64,000 nt of DNA. Origin: Antennarius striatus (lineage: Eukaryota; Chordata; Actinopteri; Lophiiformes; Antennariidae). Below are positions 21,209 through 33,435 of this stretch, in pieces. The position numbers and the translations under genes are program-made. Each line of letters begins with the position of its first letter. Position 1 is the stretch's first letter. Where the stretch lies: assembly GCF_040054535.1 (NCBI RefSeq), contig NC_090797.1, positions 6,751,001 to 6,815,000 on the forward strand, written 5' to 3'. Below the pieces are notes generated by a model, which saw only the letters and a program-made list of their open reading frames with translations, searched no databases and was not told the origin of the DNA.

Positions 21209-23052
21209 TCAATCATCATCATCATCATCATGATTGGTGACGTCCACGTGAGTGTAATACGTGAAAGCCTTCCTGTTACATCTTTGAAGTGTGCTGCCAA
21301 GTTGCTTTCCTGGGCCGACCTCGTAGGTGTGAGGGAACTTCTTTCCCTGCTCCCTCTCGTAGATCTCGTGCAGAGTTTGCTCCCACTTCACAGGCGACAC
21401 TAGCTGCTTCACCAGCTGCCTGCGGACGTGTTTCTCGGTCATGTAACGCTTTCCATCCACGTTGGAGTAAACGCTGATCTCAGGGCAACGGATCTGAGCG
21501 GGAGAAAACCTTACAAGTCAGGTGAGTAATCAGTTTAATTGGGTGTTTTCTTCCAATAATATGTTCTGTATCAGAAAGACTGGAAAAGGTAAATGCCATT
21601 TTTGCTTTAATTATAAGGAAAATGACTATATAGTTTTTAATCTTTTGCTGATGAACTAAATAAAACGATTGACTGCAGTTTTTTTTTTCATTAATATTTC
21701 AAGCAAGAATGCCAAAAAAACATTCTCCACTGTAAGGTTTTGTGGCTGTTTGTGAAAATAAATGAAGATTATTCAGGATTTGGACTGTTGGTTGAACAAA
21801 TAAATCAATGTGAAGAGGTTGAGCTCCAAGCTTGGGAAGAGAACAAAGTATGTCTGACTGACCTCCAACTGTTTGAGCACCTTCCTAAAGGGTTCTATGG
21901 CCGACTCCATCAGCTGTGTGTGAAAAGCCCCACTGACCTCCAGAGGTCTGGTCCTTATGAAATTCAAAAGTCTAGAGTTTTGCTGGAGGAAATCCAAAGC
22001 CTGAAGAGACAAATATCACAGGAGAGGTCCAGAGCAGTTCTCACACCTTGAGATAGCAAGTCATTTTCTATCACAATCTGAATCAGCTTAAATAGATGAA
22101 TCATTTTCAATACCTTTAGGTGCCCTGCGATGACTCTGCCATCAGGGAAAAGATAGTTGGCCACAGAACAGACTGGCTCCTCTATTCCCAGACTTTTGCA
22201 GTGCTCTTTAGCTTGTACACAGGCATGTGTATAATGGGCCTGAGCTCTACCAATGATAGACAGCATCCCACTGGGAACCAGCTCTGATGCCGCCTGCATG
22301 GCCTCTGCACGCACCTTCACCGCATACAGAGCTACAAGGTAAATCATTAAATATGATTTAATAATGATTTAATTTAAATACGATTTTCCTGTGAGCAGCA
22401 TCTTCGACATGCAAACTCATTTTCACCTTCAGCATAGCTCATGGAACCAGAAAAAACAAGGGCAGCAAATTCTCCAACGCTGAAACCTGCAGCAGCAACA
22501 CACGTCTCAATGGCCTGTAGACAGAGGAGCGGAAACATAATTCTTTCGGAAGAAATGGAAATCTTATCCATCTTTATAAAATCAACATATTTATTAATGA
22601 AACCACTGATGTGTTTCTACCTTGGGGTTTTCGTAATTGAGCCTTTCGACTGCAGCCAGGGAAGTAACGAACACCGCCGGCTGACAGTGAACCGTTTTCA
22701 TCAGCTCCTCCTTGGGTCCATCCAGGCACAGAGACAGCAGGTCGTACCCCAGGATCTTCTGGGCTATCGTGAACATTTCTCTAACGTTGGGGTACTTCAG
22801 CAGTCCTTTGCCCATACCCACAAACTGGCTGCCCTGACCGGGGAAGAGGAGCACGGAGAAGTCTCTTGGGTTTTTAGCGAGTCTTCTCCGTTTCACCGCG
22901 GGAAGCTCGCTGTCAGTGTCAGGGGAGACTCCTGGAAGAGGGTGTTCGGTTCCATCCGAGGTTCCAGACTGGCTGCTGGACAGTCTCTTACACAAATTAA
23001 CCAGCCTGACCTTCCGTCCAAAGGCTTCTCTGGCAAACAAAGACGCCAACAT
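21209..23052 (-). CDS. mcat: Mitochondrial malonyl-CoA:ACP transacylase
   Basis: Five exons in translation order: 22621-23052, 22427-22514, 22114-22331, 21863-22000, 21209-21493, giving 386 residues (human 390). The enzyme moves malonyl from CoA to the acyl carrier protein in mitochondrial type II fatty acid synthesis, which feeds lipoate production. LLFPGQGSQFVGMG holds the GQGSQ loop at residues 72-76. GFSVGEFAALVF carries the nucleophile Ser156 in GxSxG. SGAFHTQLM carries catalytic His273. QLVSPVKWEQTLHEIYE and FPHTYEVGPGKQLGSTL complete the fold. The first 60 residues are basic and hydroxylated without a domain, as expected of a mitochondrial presequence. The C-terminus ends in six aspartates encoded by a GAT repeat that runs straight into the stop codon. 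It is convergent with bik. Confidence 0.96.
21212..21234 (-). repeat. (GAT)n repeat inside the mcat C-terminus
   Basis: On the coding strand GAT codons repeat six times just before the TGA stop. The trinucleotide tract is expected to vary in length and to change the number of C-terminal aspartates. Confidence 0.9.
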
Positions 23053-23188
23053 GGTGAGCTGCTCACCTGGAGTTTGTCTTCCCGATTAAAAACAGACCCA
23101 TAACCCCCAAAAAAAGAGTGTGATTAATTGCTGAAAATCTCAAGTTCACATGATCAACTCGTTCACAATTCTCATGATGCAGTTATGG

Positions 23189-23216
23189 AAGCCGCCATAT
23201 TGAATATATGACCAGG
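23189..23216. promoter_or_regulatory. YY1-type and ETS-like motifs upstream of mcat
   Basis: GCCGCCATATTG at 23,191-23,202 matches the YY1 core, and AGGAAGTG follows soon after as an ETS-like site. The pair lies about 140-165 bases upstream of the mcat start codon, a usual position in promoters of nuclear genes for mitochondrial proteins. Motif recognition only. Confidence 0.45.
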
Positions 23217-23220
23217 AAGT

Positions 23221-23928
23221 GATTTTGTTTCACTTCTGGATTATTATTTTTTTCTGCAGCAGCGCCTCCTGTAGGTTATAAAGTGTAATGATTTTATACC
23301 GATGGCGTTTATAAAATAATGAATAGATGTAACCACTGTAAAAATCTACATTTTATTCAAATGAATTTGTCACATGTGAACCGGAAATGCTTCTACATGA
23401 AAATCCATTTATTAAACATTAAAATGGCAAATTAATTAGCTGTCAAGTAATTAATTGTTTAAAGCAAACCATAATTTTCAGCTCATTGTGAAGGAACTAA
23501 CAAGACAAGTTGTTAGATAATTGTAGTGAGGTAAAAGCTTTCCCCCTTTGAAATGAAGTGGAGCACAAGCAAAAAGAGGCATGAAAGGACTCAAGTGTGC
23601 ATAACTCAAATCAAACTCAGCAGAGAACTTGATCGAATCCATCTAGTTACATTCAATCACTGGCTGTTGCAGAGAGCTCCAGCACAATATATTGCCAATG
23701 GAGATATCTTTAGGGGAGAGGTTGATTAAGGAGAAGAGAAATATCACAACATCATGTTGATGATGTGCTGTCATTCACTTAATTGTACAAATGTGTAGTT
23801 ATCTGGTAAGATTTGTCAAATGTGCTTTCATTACATCAAGCATCACAGTGCACTAGTCACCCTCGTCAGTTTCCATTTTGTTTTGCACTTCAACATATAA
23901 ATATGGTACAGCTATGTTTCTAATGTGA
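23221..23928. other. Intergenic stretch between mcat and def6
   Basis: No coding exon or recognised element. It contains the upstream side of the mcat promoter and ends near the def6 polyadenylation signal. Confidence 0.6.
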
Positions 23929-23934
23929 TTTATT
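23929..23934 (-). terminator. def6 polyadenylation signal AATAAA
   Basis: Minus-strand AATAAA about 100 bases past the def6 stop codon, giving a short 3' UTR. Confidence 0.55.
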
Positions 23935-24033
23935 TTTTCCTTCCATTTTTCACTCTTCTCTTAAACATTTATGATTTTTTAAAATCACCCCTGAACATGT
24001 AGATTTGAAACCCTGGCCCTCCTCCTGTCAGTA

Positions 24034-27000
24034 TCACATTTGTCCATTAGGTTTTCCCTCTGCTTTGCCTGACAGGTTGGCAGCCTCCAGTTGCTCCTCC
24101 AGGCCCTCTTCTTCCTCTCGTATCTGGATGTTCTGTTCAGCTCTTATCTTGAATTTAGAGATGAACTCGGTACTGGCCAGTGCTCCCTCCTTTTTGGGAC
24201 ACAACCATTTTGATGACAGTCGATGTTCCAAACGTTCTACAAAGCAATCAAAAACAAAATTACATTTTTGGATGTTCTCTGATATACAGTATGTGGCTTT
24301 TAGATTTAGGCTGAAAATTTCTTTAGGTAACATATCTATTTTACTTCATGGACTGAATATTTTATGTTGATGAATTAATGTGAAATCTTAGACCACATAC
24401 AGTGGTACAATGTTTTGTTTTGTTTTATTTTATTTTTCCTTTTGGCACATCATCTGCAGTGTTTTGTCCTTCTTTTATCCACATCTCATGAAACTTCTGT
24501 AGCCCTGTAGGAGCAAAATGATGTAGGAACCAATGTTGACCAGGTTAGGTTTCTGCCCAGAAGCATTAACTGAAGCTAACACTGCACTCTGGAAGATAGA
24601 TTATTTGAGGTTAACTATGGGTTGAGTGAACTGAAAAGCTTAAAGAAAATACAATACAGTCATCAATCATAAAGTGGCATTTTGGTCTTTTGATTACAAG
24701 GAAGTGCATCAGCATGTCATTCATGTCAGTGTGGTGGAATATTTCAGTGGATTAAAGCTTGGTTTAGCCTCGACACACCTGAGGATAAAATTAGAAGTAG
24801 AGATTACGAAGTTTCACTAAAGTACTATAGTATTTTATTTAATTAATTTGTTGTTTTTGTGTCTTGTAATTGTTTCTGTTAAATCTTAGCGAATCATTCT
24901 TCTGTATTTAGAGTAGAAATGATATTTAAATGACCTCAAATGGCGATTATAAATGGAATTTTAATCAAAAAATTATGAACAATCTAGCTTACGAAGAGCC
25001 ACTCGCGACCAGTTTTGTTGGTATGTTGAGGACTACCTGTAACTTGAATTAATAAAGCGCTATATTAAAGAAGTTACATGATTGTTATTATTACTGCTGG
25101 ACAAAGAAAAGATTGACGTGTGATTGGGTGCATATTTGCCCATCACTGCACCTCCAGGACTGATGGGCTTCATCAGTCGATTCAGCTGGACGTTCCAGTG
25201 CCGTACGTGTTGAGTGGCATTCCTCAGCTTCTCCTGTACCTCCTGGAAAAAGATTTTACAAAGATTTGTTTATTAAAAAGTATTAAATACCCTATAGAAT
25301 GAGCCAGTCCAAACACTCTTTCTTACCTCCAGGTGCTGATGGCTCCTCTGTCGAGAGGCTTGCAGATCCTGGAGCTCCTGTGAGGCTGAGTGAAGGGCTG
25401 AAGGAGTATCCTGCACTGCTGTGCTGTCTGAGGCCTCCTCTACAGAGCTGAGGTCCTGCAGGGCCTTCTGCTGCTGCTGAAGGAGCTGGTACTGCTTCTT
25501 CTTCTCTTCTTCCACTTGCAGCAAACTGGAGTGGAAAAGAAACATAAACCGAAATCAAGAGATCGATAATTCTCTCTTAAATAAAGCTGTATTGTGAACA
25601 TTACGACCCATGGTGCAACTATTAGCTGAATAGCAGGGATTTCACCCTGCAATCTGATCATGAGAGCATTATCTGAATCTGTGTGGACATTTCGGGGTTT
25701 CATTTTTCACGAAGCTTCCATTCAGCAACTAGTATTTATTACTACAATAAACTTCCTAGGAAAGCTAGCATGGCTGATGCTCTCCAGGCCAAAATGATTG
25801 TTTTAAATGTAAGTTTTATAAATTTCTATTTTCTTGTTTTGAATAGGATACAAGTAAAATTTTTGAACATATCAGCCTTAGGGGAGTGCAGTGGATCTCC
25901 ATGTCTGCTACCTCTCCAGCTCCTGTCTGGCCCGCTCCTCCTCCAGTCGAGCCTGGATCTCTATGTTGAGGGCAGCCTCCAGTTCCTGCTGCGTCAGCTC
26001 CAACTCCTGGATCCTCTTCTTCTGTTGCTCAGCCTCCCTTGCCTTCTCCTTCATCTCCTCCTGCATGCTGTCTCTCAACTGAGACAATACACACATACTT
26101 TTACACACACAGGCAGATTGGATGGAAATATAAACATGTTCCTGAACCATTTGCTGGATTGCCATTACTCTTTCTCCCCCCATAAAAAATCACTGAGGGC
26201 TCAGCCTGAATTTTATAATGTCAATGTTTTCATGCTATTTTCACCATTCAGCCAACTGTAAATAAATGTCATCATCTGGAAAAAATCTCTTACTGTCTCG
26301 GCTTCTTTCAGCTGTCTCTCCAGATCCATCTGTACCTCCCTTTGTCTCTTCTTCTCTTTCTCCTCTGCCTCTCTTCGCTTGGCTTCTAATTCACGCGCAT
26401 GCTGCCCGATATAGACAAAGCAAAGTTAAAACTGACTTTATATTGTGTTTAATTGTTTCTACACTCATTTCTTATGTGCTAACCTGAATGATGCTCTCGA
26501 TTTCTAAATCCTGTCTGTCTTTTTCTTTCTCCAGCTCCTGGAAGTTGGAGTCGTCTGATTGGCTACTGCAGCTGCTCCGGGCACTCTGGCTGCGTGGCCG
26601 ATGGCTGTGTTCCCGCTGGACCCGTCTCTTTTGCTTGAGTTCATAGTGAAGGGACGACTTGCCCTCACTCTTGAGACGGAGGGCAGTCTGGACAGCTGGA
26701 GAGTTAGAAAGCACACATATAGAACCTGAGATAATACATGTTTTAAGACAAGCTGCAGGTACTGTGGATGAGACTCTTACTGTTGCTTCTAACTAATACA
26801 ATGGTCAACAAATTAAATTTACATGTTGGATCTGTGCATAAGATGCCAAGTATGTTTTCATATCCAAAAGTGAACTGATTATAAAATCAAACAAATTAGC
26901 TTTGTTACTCTTGATAGAAAAGTGTATCCTTTGGCATCCACGCTAGAAAATGGATTTATTACAGGACATGAATCTCCATAAAGATTGTTCTTATTCCCAC

Positions 27001-29664
27001 AACATCAGATATCACTTTCTTTTTCCAAATCCACCAGTTTCATTTACACATAGATCCCCTTCAGTGTCTATAAGAGACACGGCTTTAAGCTACTTCCAAT
27101 GCAAACAATGAGATGATTCAGAGCAAGACCAAATCTCTTTATAGGGACTGTGGTCGGGTGTACAGACAGTTTGCACATCACTTCCATCTAGGGCACTGGA
27201 GTTTGTTTGCCCTGTTAATCCAAATGGCACTAATTTTTCCTCAACATACCCAGAGTTTTTGTACTTATAATTCAGGTGCCATTTAACATTGCATGTCTCA
27301 CACAGATGTGGAAGGCTGTTTTGTGTCTCTGGAGGAAATACCGAGGGGTTTTGCAAAACGGGAATATTGTCTGAAAGCTGTGAATGAGATCTCACAGCAA
27401 GGATACAGCATTTAGTTGCATTTAGCTACAGATTTCAACCAGTCGATCCTCTTACTGTCACATAAGATGGATTCTAAGAAGAATATGTTAAGTATGTTCT
27501 CTTTCTGAAGCAAATATTGATTTTGTCTGTTCTCCGCGACTGCAGAAGCAGCACAAGAAGCAACATGACAAACTTGTTGAGCAACAACAATCTGTCCGTT
27601 GATAACAAGAATGATACCATTCCAACCTCTCACTATAACATTAATTGCTCGTAACAAAAATGTTGAACGCTTCCATTAAAAGTAATCTCAAATCACACCT
27701 ATGGTAAGCCTCTGACTGTGAATGCTAATAATTATACACACCAACACACCTTGTGTCCACTCCACCTTCTGTTTCTGGTCTGATGCACTCATCTCGAAGG
27801 TTTTGTTGTGGGTCTTGACACAGAGCATGCAGCGCTTCCCTTCCCTGTCTGGAATAGACTGAAATCCAAAAAAGATTGTCGTTCAGGAGATGCTTAAATT
27901 ATGGTAGAAAAAGATGGATTATAGGGTTTACATGCTGTAAAAAGCTGCACATTCAAAACATTGTTTTCCCAAAAATCACATAACTAATCATCAGCATTTA
28001 CATTGTCTTTCCTCACCCACCTCGATGACGCAGTTCTTGTCCAGCAGGATCTCCCCTCTCTTGTCCTTCAAGTCTTCGCTGACGTAATAAGTCATGGAGG
28101 ACGGCTGAAGCACAAACCAACGCTCAGTCCAGTTCCTTCGTACATGCCCCTTTTTCCACATGTAACCCTGGAAACAATGGAAATCAATCAATCAATCAAC
28201 CTTTGTTTGTATAGCCCTTAATCACATCAGCAGACATTTTGAAACACTTTAATAGACAGAGAAACCCAACAGGACCCTCCAGAGCATGCAAAAGCGACAG
28301 CAGCAGGGAAAAACTCCTTCATTATAGTATAGATAGTAATTCCGGGCCTTGACCAGTTGGGTGGGAAAGGAAATACAATTGATCAGGAAAGAGGTGAAGA
28401 ATAACGGAAAACAACAATGAAAAGAGACGACAATAAATCAGACACTCACCATCTTGAGGACATTATGATACATCTCCAGAAAGACCTCATTTAAAGCCAG
28501 ACTGTAAGCCTCAGCGCTGGTGACCTTAAGAAGCCGGCCTGTGCCCATGTGTTCCAGGAAGCTCCAGACAGACATGCCCTCTTCCCCGCCTGTGGCATCC
28601 TGTGATATTAGGTCCTCCAAGGGCTTCCCATCCCACTCCTGGCTCATTCCTGTGGAGATTTTCTTGAGGAGATACTCCACCTAAAACAGTAAATTTGTAG
28701 AAAGAGATTCAAAAAAGATGAAAAAATGCGGCAAGAGCAAGACTGTAGCTACCGCCGCTGACCAAGGAAATGTCATTCACTGTGTATAATCTATAATATA
28801 TTCCTTTGTTAAGGAAAGCTACTGTTCTGACTGTACAAAAGCAGTTTATTTTTGGTAACAGGAAACCAAAACCATTATGGAGGAAGTACAGGAAGGAAGA
28901 AACTCATTATCTGACTTGCACTTGCCTTTTTTGCCATGAAAAAATGTAAAATTGCTTTTTTATCTTTGTGGGAACACACACTGGGTTTGTGTCAAACAAA
29001 AAATACATATTTCTACCTGTTAGGTAGGCCCCATCTAAACAACTCAGAAACCTTGGTGTTGCCTTGATTCCCTGTTGACCATTATTTGCCCGCTGCACAT
29101 TGAGAAAAGACTTTTTGCATGTAATGCATATTCTACAACAAAATATACCCCTTCTTGCTTGCTGTACAGTGTCAAATAGAGTGCATTTTATGTGATAAAG
29201 TCTAAAACTCCCTTGAAATAAAATAAAGAGATTTTGGTATCAACCAACCACTACAAGCCAGTCAAATTCTAAAATCCTATAGCTCTAATATTTATTCACT
29301 TGTCATATGAGAGTCTTAACTTCATCAACATCTCTTACCTCCTCCTGTATCATCACCAGTGGGTAGCGGTCCTCAGATAGGAGGTTGAACAGACAGAAGA
29401 GCTTGAAATAGTCTCTTTCTGATAGCAGGGTCCCCTTTGATGCCCCTGAAAAGTTCTTCTTGCTGGTCATCATCCAGCACAGGTCGTCAAACTTCTCCTT
29501 GTCAAACATCCCCTCTTTGACCTTGAAAGGCATAAAAAAAACAGAAATAGTTGATGAAAGGTTGATGAGACTGGATTCAACAGTTTTGAGAAATCAACAA
29601 ATGAAAACATTTCTTTCTTTGATCTCAAGTCCCGATTTGGTTTGTAGTGTATTCTATCTGTTGT

Positions 29665-29752
<88 letters not shown>

Positions 29753-32700
29753 GTTTGCACGTGGGCATGTAATATTTACCAATTTATCAGTATAATTATA
29801 AAATAGTGTACAGTACAATATTACATAATGATTAGTGAAATTCTAACCATTATTTTACTTCTGCCAAGATGCTGGATCGTCAAAAGGATCACGTAAAAAC
29901 TACAGACGGCTTTCAATGAAACTTGATGGGATGGTTGAGCTCATAGGAGTAGATAGTACAATCCCTTAGGTTGATAAGCACTTAGTATTGAGTGGGTGGG
30001 GGCTGGGGGTAAATGCTTCACTGGGGTCTTCAGGCCGGCACCCTACTTCCTTGATGTTTTTCTAATAGGCCCACGACAGATCCAGAGGGCTAAACAGCAA
30101 TGCCTGGCATCCAAGGTGTGTCCCCCACTGCTTTTACCCCTGGATGGTCTTTTTGCAGTCCAGTTTGGGTCCTTTATCTTTATTCATAGCAATTGGTTGC
30201 TTCGTTCAGCAAGCTCAGACAGTGATTTGACAGCTCGTTGGAAGGTTTGTCCTCGCACACCCATTCCCTTAAGGAGCTTGGCTGTGGATGTGTCAACTAA
30301 ACCTCTGCATCCAACCTCAACCAGGCATGTTTTTCTGCCTCAGTTGATATTTCTACGTACGTCAATCGTTTGCATTCATTTGCTTCACCAACTGCGGCCT
30401 CCCATTGTACTGTCAGTTCTACAATGAACACAGACTTCTAGGAAGTTGACCGCAAGAATAAAGTGTGGCCCGAGGCTGGTTGCAATGATCTTAGGTGGAA
30501 AGACGAGTTTCTGGTCTAAGTCAACCTGCATCCTCCAGTCCCAGGTCCAGAGTCCAGAAGCGTTGTCTCCACTCTTGCAGATGGCTTTGTTGGAAGTTGA
30601 CCTGCTTTCACAAAAGAGGTTTGTTTGAGTGTCTAGATATTGGAGGAGGAAGGGCATTGATTGTAGTTCTCCTTTCTTCCAGGGTGATCACCAGTTATCT
30701 TAAGACCTGGTTGTCTTTTCAAGTGAAGCGGTCTTGAGACAAGTTGGTTTTGAAGTCGGTGAGGATTTGACTCAGTGATGCAGGGATTTGACAGAGTGCA
30801 CAAAAAAGATCTTTTTCAAACCATAGGTTTAGGTTTTTAGGTGTGGGAAAATATTGTAGGCGGCTCTGATGATGAAGCTAATTTGGCCTCCTTCCATTGT
30901 CCAAAGATCCTTTCACGTGAGCTTACGGTGATCCAGGTTTTCTCAGCCAGTCCACTGGCCTTGTTTGGACAGTGCTATTGCTGTTGCACACCTGTTTGCT
31001 TCCTCTTGTTGTCAAACCTGAGCCACATACAACTTTCTCTTCTGCCTTGGTATTGCCTTGCCCCCAGTGGTTCAACTTGTCTCGAGTCCAAACCCACTTC
31101 TTCAATGCTGTACCTGTCCGACGATGTCTCCATTCCTGAGAGCAGATTTTGCTTCCTGAACAACCTCAGAAACGATCCATTTCTTTCCAATTACCAGTCT
31201 TTGAGCAGCTGCTCAGATCACCCTATCTTGAGATTCAATCAGGGTCAAGTTCAGCCTTACCTTGGTGCATTTAAACTCTTCTGTGAGGCTAGAGACAGGG
31301 AACCATATCCATATAAACCAATTTTGCTGAGATAACATTGGAGACCAGACCATTTATTTAAGTACGAACTGACCTCTCCAGCTTTTCAACTTTCTTCGTG
31401 GGGATCTTGTAAACTGTTAAAGGTCACATCAGGTGGGGGAGCAAACAAAACTGCAGGCACTAATGTTCAACTTCCCAGGTAGGAAGGACTCGTCTATGCT
31501 GACAAGGCCTTTGAAGCTTTCTTTCCTCAGTTGATTACTCTAGTCGAGTCCTTAAGGCTTGCATTGTACAATCGCCCTCGGCTCTTGACTGGCAATTCTG
31601 ACACCAATGGGATGGGTGTGTCTATACGTTTCTCTTTGACAATGGATATGCTCCTGGATTGACTGGTTGAGGTCAAGGTGGTCATGTCATCCATGTATGC
31701 AGGAATGGATGGTAGACGCTGTCCACACTTTGCTGTCCACAGTTGTCTGTCTTCCCTTATTTAGTGCCATGTCATGCTCGAATGCTCGTCGTGACCTGAA
31801 AAACCAGGTATTCTGGCTTTCTACACAGATGTGTCAATCAATTTAATTTTTCTTCAGGTACGTTGTCATCCGTTTAACAGATGCTAAAGAAGACCTTCCC
31901 TTCAACGTTCAACAGGTGGATTTACTTGAATAAATGAGTGTTTGAGGCATCCTTCTTCTTGGGGATTACCACTCCCCCAGCTCTTCGCCAAGCTTTTGAG
32001 ATGGTTTGCTTCATCCACATCATCTTCATTTGCCTCCATAGAAAGTATAAGATGTTTGGGGAATTTTTATACAGCCGATACGGAACTCCGTTTGGTACTA
32101 GAGCTGAAGCTGCACTTGAGTTCCTCAATACTCCTTCTACCTGGCTCCATCTTGGAGGACTTTCATCCATCTGGTGTTCTGGCTGAGGAATTTGTGGCAT
32201 TTCTGATGGAATCTCCATTTACTCCATTTGAATTATTTTCAGCCTCTGGGGTACTGATGCTCAGTGGACTGTTGGTTGAACCCTGCCGCTGGACTTTTTT
32301 TTTTTTAGCATTCTTTAATGTTGAATTTGTCAATATTTAATATCTTTGGGAATAATGTGTGGATACTGATGGGAATAAAAGAACCAGTTATATTTATGGG
32401 GTTTGTATTTGTGAGTGTACAAACTGATGTATTGAGTTTCAGTTTAGATCACAGCCAGTATTATCCATGTAAAAATTTGTATTCTCATCATGTGCTACGT
32501 GATTGATTTAAATCCCAAAATTTATTATATATATAAATGAATGAAATGTATGTGAAACTGTTTGCTGCTCTTTGTATTTGTATAATTGCTACTGTTGATG
32601 TGGTCTCAGCTTTACCTTGTCCAGTATGTATTTGTTGAGGTAGGGCATGTAGCCATGATTAGACACCGGCCCATTGTCATCATCCTGGAAATGCTCCTCC

Positions 32701-33435
32701 AGAGCCACCGGGTCATGTGGGATGTTCAGTACTGTGTACAGGTTGTGTGAAAGCACCTGAGGGGGTAACACAATCATACAGATGTGAGAAAACAAAAACA
32801 AAAACTGGATTTGTCTGTATTTCTTCACACACAAACACACACATGCCCATGCAGACAGCTAAGCCTCAGTCTCTCAGCATGTCAGGACAGCTTTCTGCTA
32901 TTTCCCAGGATTCTTCTCTCCTCTAGGGGCCCAGTCAGACATGTAGGGGCTAGATGGGACAGTCTTTGAGGGGCAATGTGATAAAATAAGATCTCTTCTT
33001 GTTGCTTTCTTTTTGTCCTTTGTATTGTCAACCCACCACCTTACAGTGATGGGCGTGTGTCACCATTTATGCTTGTAGATCACAGAATGGAAGAATGGAC
33101 TTTGAGTTCAAAGGCTGAGGTTGCGGATCAGCCACTTTGTAAACTAATTTAATCAATGTTTTTGACACACATTAGCTTGAACGGTGTTTCTGCGTAGATA
33201 TGCTCCTATCATAACTTAAACCTTCACCATATAGTCTCCATAAGCAGCGCCCCGTACGTCAATCTTTCTACTCTTTCTGCGGACGCCCCTCGGTCTCAGT
33301 TTCCTGATCTTATAACGACCACAAACTTGATCTGCTCACCTTTAACTGCGACTTGGACACTTTCCCGCATTTCTCGACGTCCAGCGATGTGAAAGCGTAC
33401 CAAATGGACTTCAGGAGTTCGGCTTTTAAATCCAT
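24034..33435 (-). CDS. def6: DEF6/SWAP70-family Rac guanine exchange factor, DEF6-like
   Basis: Twelve exons in translation order: 33340-33435, 32616-32756, 29339-29521, 28450-28680, 28021-28167, 27750-27858, 26484-26695, 26294-26401, 25912-26078, 25327-25525, 25152-25242, 24034-24236. All phases fit and give 628 residues (human DEF6 631). Residues 1-105 form an EF-hand-like region ([36 protein letters not shown]). A PH domain spans about 218-312 ([20 protein letters not shown]). A long coiled coil with DH-like activity in the family spans about 375-570, with [19 protein letters not shown] near its end. DEF6 responds to PI3K lipids and activates Rac/Cdc42 in lymphoid cells. The N-terminus is far closer to DEF6 than to SWAP70. 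Two oddities are a Ser/Arg-rich insert at about 330-355 and a last exon unlike the human tail. Which teleost def6 paralogue this is cannot be told. Confidence 0.92.
28185..28400. repeat. Dispersed teleost repeat in a def6 intron
   Basis: It begins with ATCAATCAATC, continues TTTGTTTGTATAGCCCTTAATCAC and includes CAGGGAAAAACTCC. This is a common interspersed pattern of fish genomes. The class is not certain. It sits between exons 4 and 5. Confidence 0.55.
29671..29754. repeat. (GT)n microsatellite in def6 intron 2
   Basis: About 84 bases of GT dinucleotide with a single GC interruption near the end. Confidence 0.97.
29900..32310 (-). mobile_element. Degenerate LINE (non-LTR retrotransposon) in def6 intron 2
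   Basis: On the minus strand, 31,922-32,218 encodes [23 protein letters not shown] and [19 protein letters not shown], the start of a non-LTR reverse transcriptase. At 30,385-30,657 [18 protein letters not shown] matches the endonuclease-side C-terminal region of fish LINEs with a restriction-like endonuclease (R2/NeSL/Hero type). A C-terminal piece near 30,280-30,330 reads like [15 protein letters not shown]. The reading frame is repeatedly interrupted by stops and shifts and the 5' part is missing, so it is dead. It shares the orientation of def6. The clade is inferred from remembered protein patterns and both limits are approximate. Confidence 0.7.

Noticed and set aside
27090-27657. Two neighbouring minus-strand open frames of 101 and 81 codons in def6 intron 6
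   Set aside because: They are in different frames, lack splice logic relative to def6 and I could not match them to a family. Chance open frames or an unidentified relic are both possible, so no call is made.
29996-31335. Long plus-strand open frames of 143-164 codons
   Set aside because: They run antisense to the dead LINE, whose minus-strand pieces match known element proteins. Antisense shadows.
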